Assembly (NCBI GenBank): GCA_017500935.1
Contig: JAFVXW010000001.1
Location: 1-64,000, forward strand
Source: Lachnospiraceae bacterium
GTDB lineage: Bacteria; Bacillota; Clostridia; Lachnospirales; Lachnospiraceae
Reading direction: 5' to 3'
Length of the DNA: 64,000 bases
The notes beneath the pieces are model-generated. The model had not been told where the DNA came from, ran no database searches, and saw only the letters and a program-made list of their open reading frames with translations. Every line of letters starts with the position of its first letter. The stretch's first letter is position 1. Shown here piece by piece: positions 8,786 through 17,921 of the stretch. Made by a program: the position numbers and the translations under genes.

Positions 8786-10183
8786 ATGTTCCATTGCAGA
8801 GAAAAAGAACTGAAAGAATTAAATAAACGATATCATAAAGGGTACTTTGAATGTATTGTTATATATGGCCGCCGTCGTGTAGGTAAGACTGCGCTTATCA
8901 ATGAATTTTGCAAAGATAAAAAGACAATATTTTTATCAGCTCTTAATGCAAGCGCTCAGGAAAATCTGGAAGCACTTTCAAAAGCTATTTATGCAAAAGA
9001 TCATTTAGAGGTAAATGATGTTCCAGTTTATACTTCATTTGATGCTGCGTTTGCAGAAATTACAAGACAGGCCCAAAAAGAACGAACCATCTTTGTGATA
9101 GATGAGTATCCCTATCTGGCTAAGGCAGATGAATCCATATCTTCACGTCTGCAGCATATTATTGATCATACTTGGAAGAATACTCATTTATTTTTGATTC
9201 TTTGCGGATCTTCTATGAGTTTTATGGAAAATCAGGTTCTTGGATATGAAAGTCCTTTGTATGGAAGACGGACGGGTCAGTTCAAAATCCAGGCATTGGA
9301 TTATAAGGAAATGACGGCGTTCAATCCAGATTTAAAAGAAGAACAACAATCACTTGTATATGGTATCACCGGCGGTATTCCTCATTATATCAATAAGCTG
9401 AATGTAGAAGAGGATGTAGATGAAGCGTTAAAGAATAATTTTTTCAATACATCCAGTTATTTATTTGAAGAACCGGAAAATCTTTTAAAACAGGAACTTC
9501 GTGAGCCGGCGGTATATAATTCGGTCATTACTGCCGTTGCAGGAGGTGCATCCCGTTTAAATGAGATATCAACAAAGGTAGGATTAGAATCAGCAATTTG
9601 TTCCAAATATCTAAAGGTTTTATTGGACCTTGGGATCATAAAAAAGGAAACACCGATCACCGAAAAAAATAGTAAAAAAACAATATATATGCTTGGAGAT
9701 AATTTCTTCCGTTTCTGGTATCGTTTTGTTCCGCAAAATCATTCAGCTATCAGTGCAGGAAGAATCGACAGAATATATGATGGTGTAATAAAGCGTCATT
9801 TTTCAGATTACATGGGACTTATATTTGAACAGATGTGTAAGGAGTATTTATTGCGTTATGCAGAGAATCTGCCTATTGTGTTGTCGGACATAGGACAATG
9901 GTGGGGAACGGATGCAAAAGAAAAAAAGGAAGTTCAAATAGACATTGTAGGAACTCCTGTTGAAGGAAATGAGTATATTATAGGTTCCTGTAAATATAAA
10001 AATGAGGCTGTCGGAATTTTTGAACTTGAATTAATGAAACAATATGCAAAAGTATTTGGTAAGGGTGAAAAATACCATTATTATATCTTCTCCAAAGGAG
10101 GATTTACCAAAGGAATGGAAGAGATTGCCCTAAAAGAAAATGTGATTCTTTTGACTTTGCGGGATATATACATGACTGATTAA
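8786..10183 (+). CDS. ATPase of the archaeal-ATPase/DUF234 family with a PD-(D/E)XK-like C-terminus
   Basis: A 465-residue protein. It begins with CREKELKELNKRY, then Walker A GRRRVGKTAL (residues about 28-37), Walker B TIFVIDEYPYL and the sensor-like LCGSSMSFM. A winged-helix segment follows (LNEISTKVGLESAICSKYLKVL). The last 120 residues are DUF234, with the nuclease-like pattern EVQIDIVG...IIGSCKYKN. Biochemistry of the family is not settled; such proteins are scattered through anaerobes, often in mobile regions, and may act on nucleic acids. The gene is AT-rich like its left neighbours and unlike the glycosidase gene 19 bases downstream. A perfect inverted repeat sits in its leader. Confidence 0.85.
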   Translation: MFHCREKELKELNKRYHKGYFECIVIYGRRRVGKTALINEFCKDKKTIFLSALNASAQENLEALSKAIYAKDHLEVNDVPVYTSFDAAFAEITRQAQKERTIFVIDEYPYLAKADESISSRLQHIIDHTWKNTHLFLILCGSSMSFMENQVLGYESPLYGRRTGQFKIQALDYKEMTAFNPDLKEEQQSLVYGITGGIPHYINKLNVEEDVDEALKNNFFNTSSYLFEEPENLLKQELREPAVYNSVITAVAGGASRLNEISTKVGLESAICSKYLKVLLDLGIIKKETPITEKNSKKTIYMLGDNFFRFWYRFVPQNHSAISAGRIDRIYDGVIKRHFSDYMGLIFEQMCKEYLLRYAENLPIVLSDIGQWWGTDAKEKKEVQIDIVGTPVEGNEYIIGSCKYKNEAVGIFELELMKQYAKVFGKGEKYHYYIFSKGGFTKGMEEIALKENVILLTLRDIYMTD

Positions 10184-10201
10184 AATAGGAGGACTTCACC
10201 T

Positions 10202-12187
10202 ATGGCAATGGAAAAAATCATGCATTCTATCCGCATTGGTATGGATCATGTAATAAAAGATACCCTGTTCGAGCAATTTTTACAGACAATGGAGCATGAA
10301 TACTGCGGCGTGACACAGGTGGCAATGTTTTTGCATCCATCCTTTCACACACCGACAAAATTGGAGGATTTTGCAGAACATCTTCCGCTTTATCAAAAAA
10401 GAATTGCGCAGCTTCGTGAAAAAGGATATTCAGCCGGACTGGATATTCTGGCAACTATCGGTCATCATGAAGAAAATCTGCCCTTTTGCTATTCTGACGA
10501 TACCTGGATGATGACAGATTTTGACGGAAATGTATGCCATGGAAGTCACTGCATGAATGATGCAAGATATCTGGAACAGTATGTGATCCCGCTGTATCGG
10601 ATGTTTGCACAGCTGAAGCCTGATTTTATCTGGATCGATGATGATGTACGCTATTTTCACTGGCCGCTGACACAGCCCTCCTGTTTTTGTGACGGCTGTA
10701 TCAGCCTGTTTAATAAAAAATACGGCACAGCTTATGATCGGGAATCGTTAAAAAAAGCAATGAACGGAGAAGATACAGAAATCCGCAAAAAATGGATGCA
10801 TCAGCAGACGGATGCTATTTTGAATCTGTTTTGCACGATAGGAAATACGGTGAGAAGTGTTTCGGAAGATATTGTGCTGGGATTTATGAGTGATGAGCTG
10901 TACATGCAGGTTTACGATGCCAAAATACTTGCAGAGGCCCTGTCTGATCATGGAAAATACGAAATCATGTGGCGTCCGGGCGCAGGCTGTTATAATGATT
11001 ACAATTTTGACAGCTTTATCCAGAAGGCAGAAAAAATCGGGCGTCTGCGTGCATATATGCCCGAATATGTCACCAGTATACAGTCCGAAATGGAAAGTTA
11101 TCCCTGTGATCTGATCAGCAAAACGCCCACATCAACAGCAGCAGAAACCTTGCTGTATATGTCCACAGGCTGTACCGGAACCGCGCTGAGCGTGCTGCCG
11201 CAGGGACTGGGCGGCGATTTTGAACTGGTAAAAGGTCATCTGGAAGCAATTCATAAATCAATTCCCTTTGCAAAGCTTTTAAAGAAAAAACTGGCAGGCA
11301 CAAAAATACAGGGAATCCACACCGGCTGGAGCCGTTACAGCAATGCTGCACTCAAAGGCAGCGAATTTGGCAGAATACTGGAAAGTGTTCATTATGCAAG
11401 AGACTTATTCCGTATGGGTCTGCCAGAATGTTATGAAAAAGAAGAAGCACAGGTGATGCTTTTGACAGAAGAAACAGTGAAAGCATATCAGAAAGAAGAA
11501 CTGCTGGAATTATTAAAAGGCGGAATTTTGATAAGCGGCGGTGCTCTGGAATATTTGAATTTTCTGGGACTGGAGGCTTATACAGGATTTAAGCTGGGCG
11601 CTTATCATCCGCTGGATGCGATCGAAATGTATACGGAAGATACATTCAATGAAGGACTTGTGGGAGAAATCCGCAACTGCCGGCCGGTATTTGGTGCTGC
11701 AGATTCCTTTTCTCTGGTTCCGACTTCTGAAAAATCCAGAGTTTTGTCAAAACTGGTGGATTATAATAATGATGAAATTGCTGCCTGCGCGTCCGGTATT
11801 TTTGAAAATGAACTGGGCGGACGCATCTGTGCCATGGGATATCATCCGTTCAGCGAAGCGACTTACTATTGGCGTGCCTTACAGATGAAAAAGCTGTTTG
11901 TATGGCTGTCAAAAAATACGCTGCCTTCTTATGTTGTCAGTCACTATCGTTTGTTTCATGTGGCGCATAAAACAGAGGAAAAGTAGCTGATCACTATTTT
12001 TAACCCGACCAATGAACCTTTTAAAAAGGTGGAAATTGTAGTAAATACTGAGAAAAATACCGCTGAAATTTATACACAGAAACAGGCAGAAATACCTTAT
12101 AAGGCAGATGTTTGCGGTGGTGATGTGTATCGGAAAATGGTGGTGGAAGAAATATTACCTTATGAAATGGTATTAATTGAAGTATAG
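10202..12187 (+). pseudogene. Glycosidase-like TIM-barrel protein interrupted by an in-frame TAG
   Basis: AGGAGG precedes the ATG. The first 594 codons encode a TIM-barrel-like protein with IWIDDDVRYFHWP, CFCDGCISLFNKKYG and a later glutamine-amidotransferase-like section, as in large exo-glycosidases of the GH42/GHA relatives. The family is not identified with certainty. A TAG at 11984-11986 ends it, but the same frame stays open for 66 more codons. That extension encodes a plausible beta-sandwich tail (ITIFNPTNEPFKKVEIVVN, ending LPYEMVLIEV) up to TAG 12185-12187, directly before a terminator. A single-base change TTG to TAG would explain it. The 66-residue tail is normally the last domain of such enzymes, so activity may be impaired rather than absent. 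Confidence 0.7.
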
Positions 12188-12195
12188 AAAAAAGG

Positions 12196-12232
12196 CGAAA
12201 GACTTTGTTTGGCAACAGGTCTTTCGTTTTTT
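12196..12232 (+). terminator. Intrinsic terminator after the glycosidase-like gene
   Basis: CGAAAGAC (12196-12203) pairs with GTCTTTCG (12219-12226), followed by six T. It starts 8 bases after the distal stop codon, supporting 12187 as the original gene end. Confidence 0.8.
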
Positions 12233-12348
12233 GTTGCATGAGATTTTTGTATAGCTGTCCTTTTTATTGAACACCTATCCCTGTATCCTGTATATAACAG
12301 ATAAAGAAAACCTGTTATCCAAAAACAGCAGAAACGGAGGAACTGGAT

Positions 12349-12450
12349 ATGAAGGGATACACAACAGAAAATGGTTATATGGGATTTGTAGACGGCAGTT
12401 ATCGGCTTTTTGCCAGCGAATCCGATTACAGAGAATGGATGGAAGAGTAA
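12349..12450 (+). CDS. Small protein, 33 residues, unknown
   Basis: ACGGAGG lies 8 bases before the ATG. The frame encodes MKGYTTENGYMGFVDGSYR and ends SESDYREWMEE. It is acidic and aromatic with no membrane segment. It looks like a genuine small conserved protein: strong RBS, and a second small gene 14 bases downstream with its own GGAGG. No function can be given. Confidence 0.6.
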   Translation: MKGYTTENGYMGFVDGSYRLFASESDYREWMEE

Positions 12451-12464
12451 GGAGGAAAGCGATC

Positions 12465-12596
12465 ATGAATGACTATGAAAAGACAGAATTTGAACTTTCG
12501 GGTCTGGATGCGGAAGCATTGGGATTTATGCGGGAAGCAGAGAGAAGAGAGGCGCTTGAAGCTGCCGGGCTTAACCCGGATGAATACGATTTTTAA
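12465..12596 (+). CDS. Small acidic protein, 43 residues, unknown
   Basis: AAGGAGG lies 7-13 bases before the ATG. The frame encodes MNDYEKTEFELSGLDAEALG, then a charged helix (REAERREALEAAG), ending LNPDEYDF. It is co-transcribed with the 33-residue gene. The helical acidic character resembles small regulatory or antitoxin-like proteins, but no family was recognised. Confidence 0.6.
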   Translation: MNDYEKTEFELSGLDAEALGFMREAERREALEAAGLNPDEYDF

Positions 12597-12604
12597 CAAA
12601 AAAA

Positions 12605-12625
12605 CGGGCTCACTTTATGAGCCCG
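12605..12625 (-). terminator. Terminator, probably bidirectional
   Basis: CGGGCTCA (12605-12612) pairs with TGAGCCCG. On the minus strand it is followed by seven T and serves the isomerase gene; on the plus strand it can end the small-protein operon. Confidence 0.75.
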
Positions 12626-12644
12626 CATTCATTGTCTGTACAGT

Positions 12645-13475
12645 TTATTTTTCGACTTCTTCCTTATAAATAGTCTGACATACAGCTAAAGCCTTATCAT
12701 AGGCATCCATATCTTTCAGATGTTCGATCAGCACAGGGATATCCCGGCTTAATTGCCTGATACGCTTCATATAATGTGCCAGAGCAAAGGTTCCTTCTCC
12801 AATGGGAACTTCGCGAATGGCTACGGTATAACCCTGGTCCATACGGCAGTCTTTGATATGACAGCTCTTGATGTAATCACCCAGCAGATCAAAAGCCCGG
12901 TCGATCATGTCTTCTTTATGGGTATAGATACAGGGATCTTTTACCCAGTTGATAGCATCCATATGCACACCTGTACCGGTTCTGTTGACATCTTTTATGA
13001 ACTGCAGATACTGTTCCGGGGAGTCAGGCAGCATCCAGGGCATAGGTTCTAAGGTGTAGCAGCTGTATCGGGGTCTTACTTTATCACACAGATCCTGAAC
13101 AAAGCGCACGTTTTCATCATAAAGTTTCTGAGTGAAGTTGTCTGCGTAACAAAAAGCCCAGTCTTCTCCCGCAGCACCGGAGACATTGACACAGCATTGA
13201 GCTTTGATATACTCAGCAAGTCTGAATTGTTCCAGACAGACTTCTCTGGCAAGAGCAGCTTCTTTAGGATCCGGATGATGCGGATTATTCCAGACACCAA
13301 CCTCTGCGATCGTTATATCATTTTCCTTTGCAGCCTTTACATAAGCATCTATCACAGATATAGGAGTTTGGTAGTTTGCGGGAAAAATTGCAGCCCTATA
13401 TCCTTTTTTAGCCAGAATTGCCGCCCATTCTTCGGGCGAATTGTGCTGTGGAGATGCATTTAAACCAAATCTCAT
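12645..13475 (-). CDS. Sugar phosphate isomerase/epimerase family (xylose-isomerase-like TIM barrel)
   Basis: A 276-residue protein of the AP-endonuclease-2-like TIM barrel. The metal-site pattern is visible as YTLEPMPW (Glu), GVHMDAIN (Asp), SCHIKDCR (His) and PVLIEHL (Glu). Such enzymes isomerise or epimerise ketoses, or act in inositol and keto-sugar catabolism; the substrate is unknown. AAAGGAGG precedes the ATG at 13475. It stands alone on the minus strand between glycan genes. Confidence 0.85.
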   Translation of the reverse strand: MRFGLNASPQHNSPEEWAAILAKKGYRAAIFPANYQTPISVIDAYVKAAKENDITIAEVGVWNNPHHPDPKEAALAREVCLEQFRLAEYIKAQCCVNVSGAAGEDWAFCYADNFTQKLYDENVRFVQDLCDKVRPRYSCYTLEPMPWMLPDSPEQYLQFIKDVNRTGTGVHMDAINWVKDPCIYTHKEDMIDRAFDLLGDYIKSCHIKDCRMDQGYTVAIREVPIGEGTFALAHYMKRIRQLSRDIPVLIEHLKDMDAYDKALAVCQTIYKEEVEK

Positions 13476-13628
13476 AGAAAGTGATTGCCTCCTTTTTTGT
13501 TCAGAAAATGATTGGATCTTTGCTACAATTTTATAGTTTCAATATCTTTTTGTCAATTGACGTAAAAGCTGCAAAGGGTTATGGTTGTATCAGAAGAAGA
13601 TTCAAAAACAGGCAGCAGGAGGTATTTT

Positions 13629-14249
13629 ATGGTACAGAAAAAGTTTGCGGCAGAGCTGCAATATCTTCATATTCCGGTTCACTGCGGAGACCCTGAAACT
13701 TTTTATTATGTGGAAGTATGGGCTGACGGTGTATGGAAAAATGAATTTCTGATCGGCATTTCTGCACCGGGAGAGCAGATTGATCATTATGCAGCAATGG
13801 ATTTGGGACGTTATCCGGGCTCGAAGGAAATTACACTTTTATGTAAAGACAAAAACTGCCCGCAGAATTTGTTCGATGGTATTATAAACGGCGGAAAAAT
13901 GAAGGCGCATCCGGATCTGTATCCCGATCTGTATCATGAAAGAAGCCGTCAGCAGATACATTTTTCGCCTGCAAGAGGATGGATGAACGATCCCAACGGA
14001 CTTTTCTTTAAAGACGGCAGATATGATATCCAGCTGAAACCTGTTGATAAAAATCTTCCGGGAATATTGATTGAACTGAAAGCAGAAAAAAACTGTACAG
14101 AAGAACAGCTTAAAAAAATGGCTGAAGCTGCGCTTGGGCAGATTATTGAAAGAAAATATGATACGGAACTGAAATCGGCGGGTGTTGAGATTATTTATAA
14201 ATATGGCGTGGCATTCAGCGGTAAGAAGGTTGAAGTTGTGGTGGAATAA
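13629..14249 (+). pseudogene. Chimera: GH32 N-terminus fused to a PD-(D/E)XK (DUF1703-type) nuclease end
   Basis: AGGAGG (13617-13622) supports the ATG at 13629, giving 206 residues. Residues 1-131 are the start of a GH32 fructosidase: a small beta domain (YYVEVWADGVWKNEF, AMDLGRYPG), then RQQIHFSPARGWMNDPNGLF, with Asp121 in NDPNG being the family nucleophile. From about residue 130 the sequence becomes a different protein: GRYDIQLKPVDKNLPGILIE, LKAEKN and the helix KMAEAALGQIIERKYD, ending GVAFSGKKVEVVVE. That is the PD-(D/E)XK end of the AAA-ATPase-like/DUF1703 family. More than 300 residues of GH32 and the whole ATPase domain are missing. The join falls at DGRYD, a string plausible in both parents, so a deletion at short homology is likely. 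Enzyme activity is not expected. Confidence 0.8.
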
Positions 14250-14285
14250 TATTTTAAGTGTAAAAATAACAAGTGAGGTACCTAT

Positions 14286-15857
14286 ATGACATACCAGATT
14301 TTTTCAGAAAACGAATGGATCTATCCCGACAGCGTGATCACGCAGGAAAATGAAGCCAATCTGTATTGTGCCCGAAACGCAGATACCTGTTTTCAGCTTC
14401 TTACCGATAAGATGCTTGCAGGCGGTGAAAGTATAAAAATAGGTACAGAGGATCTGAATGCGCAGGTGACTGTCTATCAGCTGCTTCCTGCCCATGTGGA
14501 GGAAAACAGTGACGCGAAGATTTTTACGACGCTGGATTATGAAAGTGTAAAGCATTTTGTGACCAGACAGGCGCCTTTTGATGTATATGAGATCACAAGA
14601 CCGGTTGATAACGGCATTCTGACAGAAGGAAGGGCAGCTTTTTTTATCAGGTTTGACATTGATAAAGACGCGCAGCCCGGAATGCATCAGGGCAAGTTAC
14701 ATGTATGGATCAACGGGGAAAAACTGACTGTGTCTGTAAACTTAAAAATTTACGAAACACAGATTCCGGACCGCAGTCAGGCTGCATTTCATATGAATAA
14801 CTGGCTCTATTATGATATCGTGGCAAAACAGCACGGAATGACCCGTGAATCAGACAGCTATGATCAGCTGCTGCGCGGTTATTTTGAAAATCTGCTGGAT
14901 ATGCGCAACGATTATCTGATGATCCCGGCCGGTGATCCTGTCAGAGACAGTGACGGACTGGTGGTGGATTTTGATTTCAGCCATGCGGAAGATGTGGGAA
15001 ATCTGGCATTGGAATGCGGATTTAAGTTTATTCTGGGCGGATTTGTGGCACGTTTCGAGGCGTGGGATGATCCTGATCAGCTTCTTTTGTGGGACAGACA
15101 GGTTGGGGCAAGCACCATTGAGGGATACAGACAGTTAAAACTCTATTTTACCCGTGCATGGGAATGTGTTGTGAAAAACGGATGGCAGAAGCAATACATG
15201 CAGTGTCTTGTGGATGAACCGCAGTTTCCAAACAGCCTTTCCTATCGTGCGCTGGCGGGAATCTGCCGCAGCTGTATGCCGGGCGTTAAGATCAATGACC
15301 CTGTGGAGACAACAGAAGTTGGCGGTGCCATCGATGTGTGGGTGGTAAAACAGGCGATTTTTGAAAAATATCTGGATACTTATCAGAAACTGCAGAAAAT
15401 GGGAGAGGAAATGTGGATTTATACCTGCGGATTTCCGGGCGGTGCCACGATGAACAGAATCATTGACCTGCCGCTTACAGTGAGCCGTCTTCCCATGTGG
15501 CTGTGCTATCATTACGAATGTCCCGGTTTTCTGCATTGGGGTTATCATCAGCACAATCCGGAGTTTGAAAAGGAAACCTGTTTTAAATGCGATGACATTC
15601 ACAGATATCCGCCGGGAAATTCCTTTGTGGTGTATCCGGCTGCAGACGGCAGCTTAAAACCGTGGTACGGTGTGCGCGGACATATTCAGAGACAGGGCGC
15701 CCTGGACTGTGAAATGTTTATGCTGCTGGAAAAGAAGGTTTCACGTGAAACAGCAGATGAATTGGTTTTGAAAGTCTGCAGAACCTTTGATGATTATGAT
15801 ACCTCAGCGCAGCTTTTGGACGAAGTGCGGCATGAATTACTGGAAATGCTGGGATAA
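14286..15857 (+). CDS. DUF4091 / GH123-like glycosidase
   Basis: A 523-residue protein with an N-terminal beta domain (residues about 1-160, ending NLKIYETQIPD). A TIM barrel of the DUF4091 type follows. The motif CLVDEPQFPNSLSY holds the conserved Asp-Glu-Pro, and LPMWLCYHYECPGFLHWGY and PAADGSLKPWYGVRG are typical C-terminal motifs. Relatives include GH123 N-acetyl-beta-galactosaminidases, but specificity for this branch is not known. No signal peptide is seen. GAGG lies 9 bases before the ATG. It is followed 23 bases later by the ADP-ribosylglycohydrolase-like gene. Confidence 0.8.
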   Translation: MTYQIFSENEWIYPDSVITQENEANLYCARNADTCFQLLTDKMLAGGESIKIGTEDLNAQVTVYQLLPAHVEENSDAKIFTTLDYESVKHFVTRQAPFDVYEITRPVDNGILTEGRAAFFIRFDIDKDAQPGMHQGKLHVWINGEKLTVSVNLKIYETQIPDRSQAAFHMNNWLYYDIVAKQHGMTRESDSYDQLLRGYFENLLDMRNDYLMIPAGDPVRDSDGLVVDFDFSHAEDVGNLALECGFKFILGGFVARFEAWDDPDQLLLWDRQVGASTIEGYRQLKLYFTRAWECVVKNGWQKQYMQCLVDEPQFPNSLSYRALAGICRSCMPGVKINDPVETTEVGGAIDVWVVKQAIFEKYLDTYQKLQKMGEEMWIYTCGFPGGATMNRIIDLPLTVSRLPMWLCYHYECPGFLHWGYHQHNPEFEKETCFKCDDIHRYPPGNSFVVYPAADGSLKPWYGVRGHIQRQGALDCEMFMLLEKKVSRETADELVLKVCRTFDDYDTSAQLLDEVRHELLEMLG

Positions 15858-15880
15858 AAATGTGAAAAAGAGGACTAAAT

Positions 15881-17854
15881 ATGAGAAAAATCAGCTACAG
15901 TCAATATCTGGATAAAGTGACAGGATGTTTTATCGGAAAGGCTATTTCCGGTAATATCGGTGCGCCCCATGAAGGCGTCAAAATGCCTATGGAGCTTCCT
16001 TTTATGCCGGAAATGATTAATCCTGATCTGCCTAACGATGACCTTGATCTGCAGGTGCTCTGGCTGGATGTTTTGGAGGAAAAGGGAGAACATTTTACAT
16101 CTTATGATCTGTTGGAGCGTTTTGTAAAATGTACGCCTTATTCTCCGGGAGAATATGCTGTGATGCGCAAAAACTTTGAGCGCGGCATTTTCCCTCCTTA
16201 TTCCGGCAGTTTCTGCAATGATTACTACATAGAGGGAATGGGATGCCCGATCCGCTCTGAAATCTGGGGCTGTGTGGCAGTGGGAAATGCGACTTTGGCA
16301 AGAGAATTGTCATCCAGAGACGGTGTGCTGGATCATAAAGGTGAATCTGTGGAAGCAGAAATGTTTCTGGCAGCTCTGGAAAGTGAAGCTTTTTTTGAGT
16401 CGGATGTTCATAAGCTGATAGACAAGGCACTTGCCTATATCCCTGAAAATTCTAAATTCCGCAGACTGGCAGAGGATGTGGTGGAATGGTGTGATATTTA
16501 CGGAGACAGCAAAGAGGTCTTTACGCAGATATTGTTCCATTACGGTCATCCGGACTGCACAAATATGTTCCAGAACATGGGAATCACCCTGCTTTCATTA
16601 CTGTTGGGAGATTCCGAAATCATAAAAACAAGCCTTATGGCATTAAACTGCGGTTTTGACACGGACTGTACCTGTGCGACAGCCGGTGCGATCATCGGTA
16701 TTCTGCGCGGCGCAGAGGAACTGATCGAGGCTTATGGACTGAAAAAAATAACCTATACGCTGGGTGTGGAGAGTAACCGCCGCAGTGATCTTATCGTGGA
16801 TCTGGCGGAAGATATTGCCGCAATGGGCATTTATTTTTCAAAAAACATCAACGCAGAAGTGGAAATTACAGATGCGCCTGCTGTTGCCTACAGCTTCCCG
16901 CCTCTAAAAGCTTACGATGTCGCTGTGGACTACGAAGATAGTCAGCCGGTGGTGGAACTTGGCAAAAGCAGAAAGATTACCCTGACTTTGAAAAACAACA
17001 CAGATGCAGATCAGGTTCTTTCCTGTAAGCTGACAGCGGAACATGGGCTGGTATGTGATACAGCGGATTTTTGCTGTGAAGTGAAAGCCGGTTCTGAGGT
17101 AAAAGTGCCTGTGACGGTGTCTTTGCCGATGGATACAGAAATTGTATATGACAGAAATCTCCTGACATTGACGGCAGCAGATGAAAGCGGCAGAGAGGTA
17201 TTGCATCATGTATTTGGCATTGCAGGGGCAACACCCTGGAAACTGAGCGGTCCGTTCTGGCGGACAGAGCCTGTCTCTGACACGGAAAAAATTCTGGAAC
17301 ATTTTCAGGATAAAACACCTTATGCTTACCTGATGCAGTATTCTCAGATCCCCGGAAACGGCATTGATAAACTCAGACATTTTCACCTGAATTTTGCCAC
17401 AGATACAGAAACGGAATATTTACCTCAGGAAGAATGGGGAAAGGCCCTGAACCCTGACCGCAGAAGCACAAAATATTGTGAAAAACTGGTTTCTACACCG
17501 CAGGACAGTTTTGAAATGAAAGATTTTTTTGGATTCCAGGGGCCCTGTGCGGCATATCTGACCCGAGTTGTCGTGGCAGAGGAAGAGAGGGAATGCTGTA
17601 TGCAGATTGGCTACAGTTCTCCGTTTGCGCTGTATCTGAACGGAGAAAAACTGGCATTCAGAGATAACTGTGAGAACTGGACAGCAGAAAATGTGCATCT
17701 GGAGCAGGTAAAACTGAAAAAAGGAGAAAATCTTTTGATGTTCAGAATGACCAGAATCAATGCGGATGCCAAATATAACATTAATTTTTCAGTGGGTATT
17801 GCCTGCGATGCGCATATCGTGACTTTGGGATCAAAAAATCCGTATCGTTTTTAA
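15881..17854 (+). CDS. ADP-ribosylglycohydrolase-family protein with C-terminal beta domains
   Basis: A 657-residue protein. Residues 1-320 are an all-helical ADP-ribosylglycohydrolase (DraG) fold: GCFIGKAISGNIGAPHEG at the start, LPNDDLDLQVLWL, and CGFDTDCTCATAGAIIGILRG, with metal-ligand aspartates 260 and 262. Residues about 350-450 look like a bacterial Ig-like domain (SRKITLTLKNNTDADQVLSC), and the last 150 residues another beta domain. DraG removes ADP-ribose from proteins, but many family members beside glycosidases have unknown hydrolase roles, so a sugar substrate is equally possible. It follows the DUF4091 gene closely and precedes a macro-domain gene, which binds or processes ADP-ribose. 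Confidence 0.8.
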   Translation: MRKISYSQYLDKVTGCFIGKAISGNIGAPHEGVKMPMELPFMPEMINPDLPNDDLDLQVLWLDVLEEKGEHFTSYDLLERFVKCTPYSPGEYAVMRKNFERGIFPPYSGSFCNDYYIEGMGCPIRSEIWGCVAVGNATLARELSSRDGVLDHKGESVEAEMFLAALESEAFFESDVHKLIDKALAYIPENSKFRRLAEDVVEWCDIYGDSKEVFTQILFHYGHPDCTNMFQNMGITLLSLLLGDSEIIKTSLMALNCGFDTDCTCATAGAIIGILRGAEELIEAYGLKKITYTLGVESNRRSDLIVDLAEDIAAMGIYFSKNINAEVEITDAPAVAYSFPPLKAYDVAVDYEDSQPVVELGKSRKITLTLKNNTDADQVLSCKLTAEHGLVCDTADFCCEVKAGSEVKVPVTVSLPMDTEIVYDRNLLTLTAADESGREVLHHVFGIAGATPWKLSGPFWRTEPVSDTEKILEHFQDKTPYAYLMQYSQIPGNGIDKLRHFHLNFATDTETEYLPQEEWGKALNPDRRSTKYCEKLVSTPQDSFEMKDFFGFQGPCAAYLTRVVVAEEERECCMQIGYSSPFALYLNGEKLAFRDNCENWTAENVHLEQVKLKKGENLLMFRMTRINADAKYNINFSVGIACDAHIVTLGSKNPYRF

Positions 17855-17921
17855 ACACACATGCCGCCTGACAGCAGCTCTGCCATATATGCAAATTGAT
17901 TACAGATAAGGAGTTGATCAA

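Noticed and set aside
618-11986. Stop-codon reassignment in this organism
   Set aside because: Only two genes show in-frame stops, one TAA and one TAG, while all other genes end normally at TAA, TAG or TGA.
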